The translations under genes were made by a program, and so were the position numbers. This document shows positions 7,205 to 15,654 of a DNA stretch of 19,616 bases, one piece after another; the first letter of the stretch is position 1, and the number at the start of each line of letters is the position of its first letter. Origin of the DNA: Prevotellaceae bacterium UBA5903 (GTDB lineage: Bacteria; Bacteroidota; Bacteroidia; Bacteroidales; Bacteroidaceae); assembly GCA_002431845.1 (NCBI GenBank), contig DJEH01000123.1:1-19616 (forward strand), in the 5' to 3' direction. The notes under the pieces were generated by a model that ran no database searches, was not told the origin of the DNA, and saw only the letters and a list, made by a program, of their open reading frames with translations.

Positions 7205-7444
7205 TTATTTGTTGACGTTCTCTTCGATGTAAGCGATAGCGTCACCAACAGTAGCAATCTTCTCTGACTTGTCATCAGGAATAGTGATACCAAATTGCTT
7301 TTCAAATTCCATGATGAGCTCTACAGTGTCGAGAGAATCAGCACCAAGGTCGTTAGCGAAGCTTGCTTCGTTCTTTACTTCGCTTTCGTCAACGCTGAGC
7401 TTGTCAACGATGATTTCTTTTACTTTCTTTTCAATATCAGACAT
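7205..7444 (-). CDS. acpP: Acyl carrier protein
   Basis: 79 residues from ATG 7442-7444 (MSDIEKKVKEIIVDKL), the standard ACP size. It carries growing acyl chains on a 4'-phosphopantetheine attached to Ser37 in the motif GADSLDTVELIM. The protein is very acidic, as expected. It works with FabF, the next gene on the strand, and with the other type II fatty-acid synthesis enzymes. A full Bacteroidota-type promoter lies 58 nt upstream of the start, so transcription begins here rather than coming from the nuclease gene upstream. Confidence 0.98.
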   Translation of the reverse strand: MSDIEKKVKEIIVDKLSVDESEVKNEASFANDLGADSLDTVELIMEFEKQFGITIPDDKSEKIATVGDAIAYIEENVNK

Positions 7445-7501
7445 AGTTTCTTTATTTTGTTTATAATGAATTATGTTCGTTGTTGGTTAAAATTCCGAGT
7501 G

Positions 7502-7533
7502 CAAAAGTAATGTTTATTCCTAATACTGACAAA
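7502..7533 (-). promoter_or_regulatory. Bacteroidota-type promoter of acpP
   Basis: On the minus strand, TTTG (7533-7530), a 20-nt spacer and TACTTTTG (7509-7502) match the Bacteroidota sigma-ABfr consensus TTTG-N19/20-TAnnTTTG in every fixed position. The expected transcription start is near 7495, giving a leader of about 50 nt before acpP. Confidence 0.75.
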
Positions 7534-7614
7534 CTTTTGCACTAAAAAGATACTATTTATTGCACGTTTAGTTATTTTTTGTGCTAATTTTATAATTCTG
7601 TCTATACTTAGGCT

Positions 7615-8544
7615 TTATTTTCCCCAAGTAGAAACATCTTTCTGATCTTCAATCTTTTCTTCAGCTGCATCTGGCAGATTGGGAAAGAAGTCTATACCTG
7701 TTTTCTGTTCTAATTCGTTCACAGTAATGGCATGCTTCATGATTTCGCTCAAAGGTGCTTTTTTGTTATAACTATAGCCATACTCCTTATGCTCCATCCA
7801 AAAAGCGATAGAACTATATACACCATTCTTCACTTTAAGCAGAGCCATATAGTAGTATTTAGGCACAGGTACCTTCTTACCATTATCGCGCGTTACATAC
7901 GTAATTATTTGGTCGTTCCTTATGGTTCCACCTTTTACTACGTAAAGTGTGTCCGAAAATGATTTGCTACGGCCAAGGGTGGCTACTTGACCTTCGAGAG
8001 TTACCCAATAACCTTGATTAAACGAACCTAATTGGGGGGACATGTTCGACATATAAAACGTTTGCTCATTGGCTGTTCGGTCGTATAATCTGTCGTTCGA
8101 TGCACAAAGATGTCCTCGATTGTATGCACCACCAAAACCATTCCATCCTATGTGCAATGAGCTACTAAGACTTGGATCGTCTGCAAATGGTTCATCAGAA
8201 CGTCCTACACTCTTTGCGCGTGTATTGTCATCAAAACGAAATGCTACCCAACGTGAATGATACTTAGATTTATCGTATTCAAGTTCGTAAGTGACAACCT
8301 TTTTCCCATTGATGGTTACATCATGCGATACTGCAACCGTTGAACCATCTGACAACATACGAGGGGTTTCCATACGTGATGCTATCACTGGTGAAGGCGT
8401 GTAAGAACCATTGCCATTACCATTTGATGGAGTCCATTTAGTATCATCACCACATGAAATAGCAATAACTGCAATAGGCAAGACAAATAACGCCTGCTTT
8501 AAAAATGAGAAAATTACCGAGGGATTGAATCTATTTTTTTTCAT
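7615..8544 (-). CDS. Exported DNA/RNA non-specific endonuclease (lipoprotein)
   Basis: 309 residues from ATG 8542-8544. An N-terminal hydrophobic segment ends in a lipobox (AIS-Cys31), and Gly-Asp-Asp follows the cysteine, so a membrane-anchored lipoprotein is expected, possibly on the cell surface. The beta-beta-alpha-metal nuclease fold of the Serratia/NucA family is seen at about 85-280. It has NRGHLCASNDRL with the general-base His145, SNMSPQ, and the metal-site segment FNQGYWVTLE with Asn176 and Glu184, spaced eight residues apart as in Serratia nuclease. The usual DRGH is NRGH here; Arg and His are kept. These enzymes cut DNA and RNA without sequence preference. The gene lies downstream of the receptor/lipoprotein cluster, 90 nt after the choice-of-anchor J gene and across a hairpin, so co-expression is likely but not certain. 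Confidence 0.92.
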   Translation of the reverse strand: MKKNRFNPSVIFSFLKQALFVLPIAVIAISCGDDTKWTPSNGNGNGSYTPSPVIASRMETPRMLSDGSTVAVSHDVTINGKKVVTYELEYDKSKYHSRWVAFRFDDNTRAKSVGRSDEPFADDPSLSSSLHIGWNGFGGAYNRGHLCASNDRLYDRTANEQTFYMSNMSPQLGSFNQGYWVTLEGQVATLGRSKSFSDTLYVVKGGTIRNDQIITYVTRDNGKKVPVPKYYYMALLKVKNGVYSSIAFWMEHKEYGYSYNKKAPLSEIMKHAITVNELEQKTGIDFFPNLPDAAEEKIEDQKDVSTWGK

Positions 8545-8560
8545 ATATAGAGAGAAAGCA

Positions 8561-8596
8561 AGGTGCTTGGGCTGTTTTTCTACAACCCAAGCACCT
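8561..8596 (-). terminator. Strong hairpin after the choice-of-anchor J gene and just before the nuclease gene
   Basis: AGGTGCTTGGG (8561-8571) and CCCAAGCACCT (8586-8596) form a perfect 11-bp GC-rich stem with a 14-nt loop. It begins 38 nt after the 8635 stop codon and ends only 16 nt before the nuclease ATG. A weak pyrimidine-rich tail (TGCTTTCTCTC) follows on the minus strand. It may be a partial terminator, an mRNA-stabilising end, or a structure limiting nuclease translation. Confidence 0.55.
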
Positions 8597-8634
8597 GCAT
8601 TGTACCTTATAATTTACAATGGTTGCTTACGTTT

Positions 8635-10290
8635 TTATCTGCGATGATTTGATGCTGAAGTTGATACTTTCACCACTGTAAAATCGTCTACAAGCTTGTC
8701 TGATGCATTCTTTTTAGGGTTCATCAATACAAAACTGATAGTTGTTTCAGCACTAAGTGTAAACTCATAAGTAACCTCTGTCCAATCAGACCCAGTTGTT
8801 ACATAATCGCCATATTGATAGTTTTTACTATCAACAACGCCAGCATTTACAGCAACATAACCAGGACAAACATCGCCTTCACCCTTTACATAGCACTTCA
8901 GAGTATAAGTACCTGCACTCAAAGTATATTCTTTAGAACCAAGGCGTCTATTTCTAGATGTATCACCTTTTACTAACACTGAATACTGGCCACTATGTGC
9001 ATCAGTACTTTGGCTAATAGTTGCATTACCTGCAGAGTTGGTATTCCAGCCTGTTGGAGTACTTCCCTCCCAAGTTTCAAAGCTACTATTGGTTATAATG
9101 TTGCCTTCTGTAGGAGTTTCGGGTGTAGAGGGTTGGTCGGGAGTGCTTGGAGTTCCAGAACCTCCAACTTCACCTGCTGCAATAGCAAAGTTCTTAACTT
9201 CCCATGTAGAACCGCTCTCTGCATTAGTGTTATAACGGAAAGCAATTCTAACCTTCTTGCCCATATATTCGGCAGGAATAGCAATATCTTCTTTCTCGAA
9301 TGTGTTCCAATCAGAGCCTTCGGTGTGCTTGCCTACAAGTAATGTCCAACCTTCGGCAGGAGTTGCCTCGTTAAAGTTCGTTGTGATGAATACCTGTTGA
9401 TTTTCATCACCCTTGTTATAACGAAGGATATACTCATAAGATACATGTGCTGCTGTTTGACCTTCGAGTGAGATTTCAGGACTTACCATATAATAAGTAC
9501 CAGCAGTAGTTACCTTTGTAGAGTTGTTATATCCTGTTGCTTTAGCTGTGCTATAATCAATTGTCCATTCACCGCTACCACTTGTGGTATAGTTCTTAAA
9601 TCCACCCATAGAGGTTGCGAACGATTCTGAATAAGGAAGTGTACGAACACCTTGTTCGTCTCCCTGTCCTGCTGCACTACCCTTAGAAAGTTTAAAATTC
9701 TTAAGTTCCCATGTAGCAGACTTTTCGTCAGCCTTATAGAAAAGCGCAACTGTTAGGTTTTCTTTTCCAATAAATTCAGCTGGTACATCTACATCGGCAG
9801 TTGTCCATGTATTCCAATCAGCAACTTGTACAGGATTGAATGGTACGTCTACCCAAGTAGCAGTTTTAGGATCACCAGCATAGTCTGCACTGAAACGCAA
9901 CAAGTAATTAGTTTTTAGTTCACTTGTGTTTGCATAGCGCAATATATAATCAAATGTTACATGCGCTTTTTCAACATCCTTGAGTGAGAAATGGGGCGAA
10001 ACTAACCAACTCTCTGCTGCATTATTCGTCTTGTTATCACTATCATATGATGTTACCTTTACATATCCATAGCTACCATCAATAGCAAATGAATAATTGC
10101 CAACTGTGTTGATTGCAGTAAAATCACCAAGCGTAGAAGTGAAAGGTGCATCAATAATTACGCCATCTTCGGATGGAGTATCAGGATTGGTTGGTTCTGT
10201 ATTTATGCCATAAGGAGCTGGCACATCTTCGCACGCTGTAAAGCCCAATGAAAGGACGGCGGCTGCAAGACAGAAAATATATTTGTTCAT
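8635..10290 (-). CDS. Surface-type lipoprotein with two choice-of-anchor J-like domains and a C-terminal carbohydrate-binding-like domain
   Basis: 551 residues. A signal peptide ends at lipobox FTA-Cys20, followed by Glu-Asp. Two homologous beta-sandwich units lie at about 44-203 and 213-372. Matching segments are AHVTFDYILRY and AHVSYEYILRY, then DWNTW and DWNTF, VPAEFIGK and IPAEYMGK, and TWELKNF and TWEVKNF. This looks like choice-of-anchor J (MAM-like) modules duplicated in tandem. A Pro/Thr-rich linker (about 376-396) leads to a third domain at about 397-543 that resembles CBM4/9-type jelly rolls (NSSFETWEG...GWN... near its start). No catalytic motif was seen, so a binding or display role is inferred. 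The gene follows the DUF5689 gene by 32 nt and is surely in the same operon as it and the receptor. Confidence 0.82.
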   Translation of the reverse strand: MNKYIFCLAAAVLSLGFTACEDVPAPYGINTEPTNPDTPSEDGVIIDAPFTSTLGDFTAINTVGNYSFAIDGSYGYVKVTSYDSDNKTNNAAESWLVSPHFSLKDVEKAHVTFDYILRYANTSELKTNYLLRFSADYAGDPKTATWVDVPFNPVQVADWNTWTTADVDVPAEFIGKENLTVALFYKADEKSATWELKNFKLSKGSAAGQGDEQGVRTLPYSESFATSMGGFKNYTTSGSGEWTIDYSTAKATGYNNSTKVTTAGTYYMVSPEISLEGQTAAHVSYEYILRYNKGDENQQVFITTNFNEATPAEGWTLLVGKHTEGSDWNTFEKEDIAIPAEYMGKKVRIAFRYNTNAESGSTWEVKNFAIAAGEVGGSGTPSTPDQPSTPETPTEGNIITNSSFETWEGSTPTGWNTNSAGNATISQSTDAHSGQYSVLVKGDTSRNRRLGSKEYTLSAGTYTLKCYVKGEGDVCPGYVAVNAGVVDSKNYQYGDYVTTGSDWTEVTYEFTLSAETTISFVLMNPKKNASDKLVDDFTVVKVSTSASNHRR

Positions 10291-10322
10291 ATTATTCTGA
10301 GTTATTTATAGGAGTTAATGAT

Positions 10323-11318
10323 TTAGTTTTCTGAGATATCGGTTGTATCGCGCAATTGTATCTGCCAATTGCTATAATAAGTTAGGATACCTGTGTAAGA
10401 GCGTGTATTCTCTGGGAGTTCTACAAACGATACGCGGTTCTTGGTTGAGGTGCGAATGTCTACTGTAGAGCCATTGCCAAGTTGCAAGCTACGAGTTACA
10501 CCATAACCATCATCGTGAAGTTCGTAAGGGCCAAAGATTTTCTTACCATTAGCAGATACCGTCTCTACCTTGTTGAGCACATCGCTACTTGTACCTTTTT
10601 CAAGCACATCACGATTTTCTGCAGAAGCCTCTTTTATGTCGCCACGTACGGAAGCTAACAAAGGCGTATTTTGGTATATCTTATTGGCAGATGCACGCAA
10701 CCAAGCCTTACCTTCGGCATCTGTTTTGTCAATAGGTGTAAGTTCGGGAGCACTTGCATTAGGTGTACCTACAAGCTGCACATTAGTTGCAAGTAGCTCA
10801 AAGAGCATTGGACCAAGATTGATGTTGCCTGCAGAAGACACTGTTGGCATGCCTATACGAGGAGTTTTGCTATAACAACCAGCATAAAGGCCCTTGAGGT
10901 TAATCTTGATGCGTTGTCCTAATTTGAAATAAGGATAGAGTGCAGTACTCTTTACAGCCAAAATGATGCTTTGGTCGTGTGCAGGATCGGTATCAGCCTT
11001 TGAATTATCTATATTGCGAATGAGCAATGTTTGATAAAGGTTACCACTGATATCGTTGGCACAAACCACACCTTCGATAATCACGTCCTCTTTTACCTTG
11101 GTATAGAAGTTTGAGGAGTTACGCGAATAATCCGACGAAGAGGCATCAGCACAATATCTTTGCTTTACATCGAGAATAGATGCATTAACCTCACCAATAT
11201 CCGAAGGGTTGGTCACAATGAAGTTGTCTGTATTAGGCGCATCGTGGTCGTCCATACACGAAGTATTCAACAAGCCAATGGCTGCAACAGCTATGATAGA
11301 TAAGAACTTTAATTTCAT
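10323..11318 (-). CDS. DUF5689-type lipoprotein (OB-fold-like)
   Basis: 331 residues from ATG 11316-11318. The signal peptide ends in NTS-Cys21, followed by Met-Asp-Asp-His-Asp, an acidic start like that of Bacteroidota surface lipoproteins. The part at about 75-180 (VIIEGVVCANDISGNLYQTLLIRN ... FKLGQRIKINLKGLYAGCY) has the pattern I associate with the DUF5689 domain, an OB-fold-like module found in Bacteroidota lipoproteins next to choice-of-anchor J proteins and secreted phosphoesterases. The C-terminal part (GILTYYSNWQIQLRDTTDI) looks like a second OB-like element ending close to the stop. No catalytic residues are apparent. It starts 21 nt after the receptor gene, so the two are translated from one mRNA and probably act together at the outer membrane. 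Confidence 0.82.
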   Translation of the reverse strand: MKLKFLSIIAVAAIGLLNTSCMDDHDAPNTDNFIVTNPSDIGEVNASILDVKQRYCADASSSDYSRNSSNFYTKVKEDVIIEGVVCANDISGNLYQTLLIRNIDNSKADTDPAHDQSIILAVKSTALYPYFKLGQRIKINLKGLYAGCYSKTPRIGMPTVSSAGNINLGPMLFELLATNVQLVGTPNASAPELTPIDKTDAEGKAWLRASANKIYQNTPLLASVRGDIKEASAENRDVLEKGTSSDVLNKVETVSANGKKIFGPYELHDDGYGVTRSLQLGNGSTVDIRTSTKNRVSFVELPENTRSYTGILTYYSNWQIQLRDTTDISEN

Positions 11319-11339
11319 TGCTTTTGTATTACTATGTTT

Positions 11340-14012
11340 TTAGAATTTAAAGCCAATATTCAAGAAACCGTTAATGGCATTGGCATAATAGTATTTAGCA
11401 TTCTTTGAGAAGCTATAAGCACGGTCGTTACCTGTAGAGTAGCTATCAGAACGATTCTGCTCATAACCACCAGTCTTTAAGTTGCGATTGTTGGTAATGT
11501 TCTGAACAGAAAGATTGATGCTTATGCTCTTACCTCTCTTCAAACGGATATACTTGCCAATAGAGGCATCGAGCATAAAGCCACCCTTTGCCTTTTCTTG
11601 CTTAGCTCCGTAAGTATCAATGATACTACCATCTTCGGCATAAAGAATGCCACCCTTATCATTAAGTTCTTTCTTGGTTACGTCAAACATTTGGTTGCCG
11701 TTTGCATCAAAGCCTTGACTTGAATAAGAAGGAACAAACTTAGATAGACGACGATATTCAGAGAAGTCGATATATACGCGGTCGTAGTAGTTCAAATTAG
11801 CACTGAAGAACCATCCATTAACATTATAGTCAAATCCAAGACTTATTGCAGTTAAAGGAGTGCCACTCTCACGCATACCATCTGCCAACACGCGCATAGG
11901 CATTGCCTTGCCTGTTTTAGGATTTGTCCAAGTGTTGAGTTCCTTCAAGGTAGTTGCATTAGAGCCCTCATAAGCAATCTGTGCCAACGGATTATTTACG
12001 TATTTAGCCTCGCCATAAGTACCAACCAAATTAACCGAGAAGTTCGATGTAAGTTGGAGGTTAAAGGCAGCCTCAACACCATAGTGTTCGCGCTTTACCT
12101 TGCTCATAGTGAGATAAGTAAAACGTGACTCATCATCATTGTAGAAGGCTGTTTGCTCTACACCATTGTTAAGTTGCGCATAGTAGCCCGATATCTTACC
12201 CGAGAAGTTTCCCCAACGGAATTGGTAAGAAAGGTCTGCATGGTAGATATCTTCATTCTTAAGATTATCTACAAAGTTGTTTTGCATACGTGGTGCAACA
12301 AAGGCATTGCGTGCTAAAGGAGCATTACTCTCAGCACCAACATTCAAGCTCAACACATTGCCACCATTAGGACGCAAGGTAAAGCCCAAGCGAGCACCGC
12401 CACCAAGGAACTTAGCCTTACCACTCTTGCCATACGAATTATCGGCAGCACGGCCATTACGCATCAAGCCATCACGTTCCATAAGTGTACCTTCGCCCCA
12501 AGCCTGTGCATTGATTTGACCAATACCCTTGGTGTATTGATACATAGAATAAAGGCGAGCTTTATCTACATTGATATTGTAGTTATAGCCAAACTTGTCG
12601 CCCTTTGCAATCACTCGGTTAGGATTATTCAAGTCGTTTTGTGCCTCTTGGCTATTACGTCCGTACTCATTGGCAGCAAACTTATCATAGTCTGTATAAG
12701 TAGTTCCGCCAAGAAGGTCAGCCATCGTCTTGTAGTGCATACCCTTGGTGTGGTTATATTGGAATCCAAGAGCATACTTATGGTGCTTATTTATTTCGTG
12801 ATTGAAAATAGTATTGAAAGCTTCAACCATTTGGTCGTTGTGGCGACGCTCTTGATAATAAAGCGTTTCATCACCATTTTCGGCAGCAGAGCGGTTTACA
12901 GCATACATCTTGTCCCAATTAACTTGGCGGTTAGCCTTCGACGAAGTCCAAAAGTCGTAAAGAGTGTTGTACTCCTCAAGCGCCCAAGGATTTTGTTGCA
13001 ACCATTCATAGTTGTTTTGTTCTGCATTGTAAATACCGAATACAGAGCTGGGCAAATTCTTGTAATAATCAGGACGTGGGTCATAAGCATTACCATTCCA
13101 CCCAAGAGCTGTTGAGCTATACAAAGAGTACTTAAATCCAGCTGCAGTTGTAAGTTTCTTGTTATCGCTTATCTTCCAATCCCATGTAAGAATGGCAGTT
13201 GGTTCAAAATCGTTTACAACACGTGAATTACGCTTCTTGCCATTTTGATAGCCCCAATTGGGGTTGTAATAATGTGAGTTAGCAAGCCAATAAGCCTCTT
13301 CGGTTGAAGCACCTTGTTGCCCGCGCTCTGTGGGCGAGCCAAAGGTAACGAGCGACAGAGCATGTTTGTCGCCAAAGCGCTTTTCAGCCGATAAAAAGTA
13401 TGAAAGGGAGTTATAAAACGTACCTTCTATCACACCCTCGTTGGCCCAACGATAACCCACAAGCCCAGCAAAAGCCCAACCCGAGGGCAGTAAGCCTGTA
13501 GCGTGTGTAAACATGCCACGTGCCACATAGTTACGATTGCAACCCGACAGCGTTAGCTTGTTGCCTTGCGCAAACTGGCTTGCACGCGTATTAACATTAG
13601 ATGCGCCACCTATGCCTGCAACACCAAAACGATTAAAATCGTATGCAGTAACACCCTCTTGGTTGCGGGTAGCATCATTCATACCGCCTACCATGCTATA
13701 GCCAAAACGTCCCAACTCAAGGTCGTTGAGCTGCAAGCCATTCATGTAGTAATTGCTGTACTGATTGTCATAACCACGCACACGAAAGCGCATAGGACTA
13801 AACAGATAGCCAACCTCTGAGTTGTAGGGGTCGCTTTTTTCACCCACGATGGTAGACACCGTCTGTGCCGCATCATTGTCGTCATCGAGTTGTGACTCTG
13901 TAAAGGTAAAGTCAGCATTATCAATGCCCAGGGTGTCGGCAGGAGCTTGCGCCCATGCACCTGTTGCCAAGAGCAAGGCAGCCGCCGTTAGTTTTACACC
14001 TTTTTTATTCAT
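11340..14012 (-). CDS. TonB-dependent-receptor-like outer-membrane beta-barrel protein
   Basis: 890 residues from ATG 14010-14012, with a signal peptide cleaved near AWA-QAP. A plug-like region (about 50-165) contains FRVRGYDNQYSNYYMNG and the glycine-rich GVAGIGGASNVNTRAS. The rest is alternating beta-strand sequence rich in aromatic residues and ends with Phe (...LNIGFKF), the outer-membrane insertion signature. It has no N-terminal carboxypeptidase-D-like domain and no SusD partner nearby, unlike SusC transporters, and I see no clear TonB box. The lipoprotein genes follow at 21 and 32 nt, so this is the first gene of an operon. The substrate is unknown; the neighbouring nucleases suggest nucleic acid or its products. 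A divergent gene for a secreted EEP-family enzyme starts 373 nt away. Confidence 0.88.
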   Translation of the reverse strand: MNKKGVKLTAAALLLATGAWAQAPADTLGIDNADFTFTESQLDDDNDAAQTVSTIVGEKSDPYNSEVGYLFSPMRFRVRGYDNQYSNYYMNGLQLNDLELGRFGYSMVGGMNDATRNQEGVTAYDFNRFGVAGIGGASNVNTRASQFAQGNKLTLSGCNRNYVARGMFTHATGLLPSGWAFAGLVGYRWANEGVIEGTFYNSLSYFLSAEKRFGDKHALSLVTFGSPTERGQQGASTEEAYWLANSHYYNPNWGYQNGKKRNSRVVNDFEPTAILTWDWKISDNKKLTTAAGFKYSLYSSTALGWNGNAYDPRPDYYKNLPSSVFGIYNAEQNNYEWLQQNPWALEEYNTLYDFWTSSKANRQVNWDKMYAVNRSAAENGDETLYYQERRHNDQMVEAFNTIFNHEINKHHKYALGFQYNHTKGMHYKTMADLLGGTTYTDYDKFAANEYGRNSQEAQNDLNNPNRVIAKGDKFGYNYNINVDKARLYSMYQYTKGIGQINAQAWGEGTLMERDGLMRNGRAADNSYGKSGKAKFLGGGARLGFTLRPNGGNVLSLNVGAESNAPLARNAFVAPRMQNNFVDNLKNEDIYHADLSYQFRWGNFSGKISGYYAQLNNGVEQTAFYNDDESRFTYLTMSKVKREHYGVEAAFNLQLTSNFSVNLVGTYGEAKYVNNPLAQIAYEGSNATTLKELNTWTNPKTGKAMPMRVLADGMRESGTPLTAISLGFDYNVNGWFFSANLNYYDRVYIDFSEYRRLSKFVPSYSSQGFDANGNQMFDVTKKELNDKGGILYAEDGSIIDTYGAKQEKAKGGFMLDASIGKYIRLKRGKSISINLSVQNITNNRNLKTGGYEQNRSDSYSTGNDRAYSFSKNAKYYYANAINGFLNIGFKF

Positions 14013-14385
14013 TTAATACAAAGGTTTTGGTTTTAAGTTTTTCTTAAACGTTCATACTTCAAGAAATTCCCCATCTGCTGTTTACACTACAATGCAGATA
14101 ACGCATCTTATCATTACGTTGCGTAGCAATAGAAGCATTTAGCATTTAAGAAAATTATCTTATTATTACTTATACGCTGCAAATATACGTAAAATAATAC
14201 CTAATACTTTTACATTTTTGTGAATATTTAAGTTCTGATACAAAAACATAAGTGTAATGTCAGATTTTTTTATCAATTTTGCCGTATAGTAATAACATTA
14301 TCCTCCTTAAGGCATTGTTTTTTAAATGCCATTTATTAAAGTTATAAGTAAGAAATATTAGCACACATTTTTATCATTCCCTCTT
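14013..14385. other. 373-nt divergent intergenic region with promoters for the receptor operon and the EEP gene
   Basis: AT-rich and without a credible coding frame. It must hold two divergent promoters. The one for the receptor operon has a candidate -7 box at 14180-14187. For the plus-strand gene only a weak candidate is visible (CAATTTTG at 14274-14281, no matching upstream box). A small hairpin GGCATT-N8-AATGCC lies at 14311-14330, about 55 nt before the EEP start. No operator repeat shared by the two promoters was found. Confidence 0.5.
14180..14187 (-). promoter_or_regulatory. Candidate -7 box for the receptor-lipoprotein operon
   Basis: Reads TATATTTG on the minus strand, matching TAnnTTTG, about 168 nt upstream of the receptor ATG. 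No TTTG is present at the expected upstream spacing, so support is partial. Confidence 0.4.
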
Positions 14386-15528
14386 ATGCGTAAGACACTT
14401 TTATCATTCGCCCTACTGCTGCTAGCATTTACTACGCTCACTTCGTTTACCACAAGAACTGAGTTATCGCAACAGCAAAAGCGCTATGCCCTATATGGTG
14501 TAGCATTCTACAACCTCGAAAATCTTTTCGACACTATTCATGATGCTGGCAAAAACGACTTTGAGTATTTGCCCAATGGCACAATGAAATGGGGCAAGAT
14601 GAAATACGAAGCAAAGCTTCACAACATGAGTCGCGTGCTCAGCGAACTTTGTACAGACAAGTTGCCCATGGGGGCTGCCGTTATTGGTGTTTCTGAGATA
14701 GAGAACGCCAATGTGCTCGACGACCTCTTAAAACAACCCTCGCTTGCCAAACGTGGTTATAAGTATGTAGACGTTCCAAGCTACGATCGACGCGGTGTTG
14801 AATGTGCCTTCTTTTACAACCCTCGCTTGTTCCAGATGGAGCGCTACTTCTGCGTGCAATACAACTATGGTCCAACAAACAAGGTAGACGACCCTATGCT
14901 TGGCTTCACCATCGATAACAAGGGCAAGGTACAAGCCATAGACCATCTTCAAGGCGACACCACTTACATCACTCGTGGTTTCCTTGTAATGGAAGGACGC
15001 ATGGCTGGCGAGAAAATGTTCTTCATCGTTAATCACTGGCCTTCGCGTGCAGCGGGTGATGAGGTGCGCCAACGTGCAGGTTGGCAAGTGCGCCAACTTA
15101 AGGATGCATTGCAGAAGAGCGAACCTGGCTCAAAGGTTGTTATTATGGGTGATATGAACGATGACCCAGGCAACAAGAGCATGACTGAACAATTAGGCTG
15201 CAAGAGCGAGATCAAAGATATTAAGAGCGAAAGCGACATGTACAACCCTTGGTATAACACTCTCTATAAAGTGGGACAAGGCACCCTACTCTACAATGGC
15301 AAATGGAATTTGTTCGACCAAATAGTAGTAAGTGGCAACCTCATTGGCAAGGACCGCACTACACTTAAATATTACCAACATGCCATCTTTATGCGCGACT
15401 ACCTGTTCCAACAAGAGGGACGTTACAAGGGCTCGCCCCTCCGCACCCATGCTGGTGGCGTATGGCTCAACGGCTATTCAGACCACCTTCCCACTCAGAT
15501 TTATCTTGTAAAAGAGGTTGCCCAATAA
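14386..15528 (+). CDS. Secreted endonuclease/exonuclease/phosphatase-family protein
   Basis: 380 residues, with an N-terminal signal peptide (hydrophobic residues about 5-20) and no lipobox, so it should enter the periplasm or leave the cell. The fold's metal and catalytic motifs are all visible: FYNLENLFD with Asn43 and Glu45, GVSEIEN with Glu104, DRRG with Asp134, VNHWPSR with His217, MGDMND with Asp256 and Asn258, and the closing GYSDHLP with Asp366 and His367. Members include DNase I-like nucleases and various phosphodiesterases; the NHWPSR form is common in bacterial secreted nuclease-like proteins. The exact substrate cannot be fixed from sequence. It is divergent from the receptor operon across a 373-nt spacer and is the only plus-strand gene, ending at a strong terminator. 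Confidence 0.92.
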   Translation: MRKTLLSFALLLLAFTTLTSFTTRTELSQQQKRYALYGVAFYNLENLFDTIHDAGKNDFEYLPNGTMKWGKMKYEAKLHNMSRVLSELCTDKLPMGAAVIGVSEIENANVLDDLLKQPSLAKRGYKYVDVPSYDRRGVECAFFYNPRLFQMERYFCVQYNYGPTNKVDDPMLGFTIDNKGKVQAIDHLQGDTTYITRGFLVMEGRMAGEKMFFIVNHWPSRAAGDEVRQRAGWQVRQLKDALQKSEPGSKVVIMGDMNDDPGNKSMTEQLGCKSEIKDIKSESDMYNPWYNTLYKVGQGTLLYNGKWNLFDQIVVSGNLIGKDRTTLKYYQHAIFMRDYLFQQEGRYKGSPLRTHAGGVWLNGYSDHLPTQIYLVKEVAQ

Positions 15529-15590
15529 TGGGGTTAATGAAGATTTCATACCCCTTATAGAGAACTCCTTTATTTTCACAACAATACGAT

Positions 15591-15631
15591 AAAAGGCTAT
15601 GCAGCAAATGTTTATTGCTGCATAGCCTTTT
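15591..15631. terminator. Bidirectional intrinsic terminator between the EEP and deacetylase genes
   Basis: AAAAGGCTATGCAGCAA (15591-15607) and its exact reverse complement (15615-15631) form a 17-bp stem with a 7-nt loop. A T-rich tail (TCTATTTTTC) follows on the plus strand. The A-rich start of the stem supplies a short U-run for the minus strand too. It lies 62 nt after the EEP stop and 23 nt after the convergent deacetylase stop, so it serves both genes. Confidence 0.9.
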
Positions 15632-15654
15632 CTATTTTTCTATGGATTGAAGCC

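Noticed and set aside
12516..13115. Plus-strand open frame of 199 codons inside the receptor gene
   Set aside because: Antisense to well-supported beta-barrel coding sequence, with hydrophobic runs expected from the complement of Asn/Tyr-rich codons.
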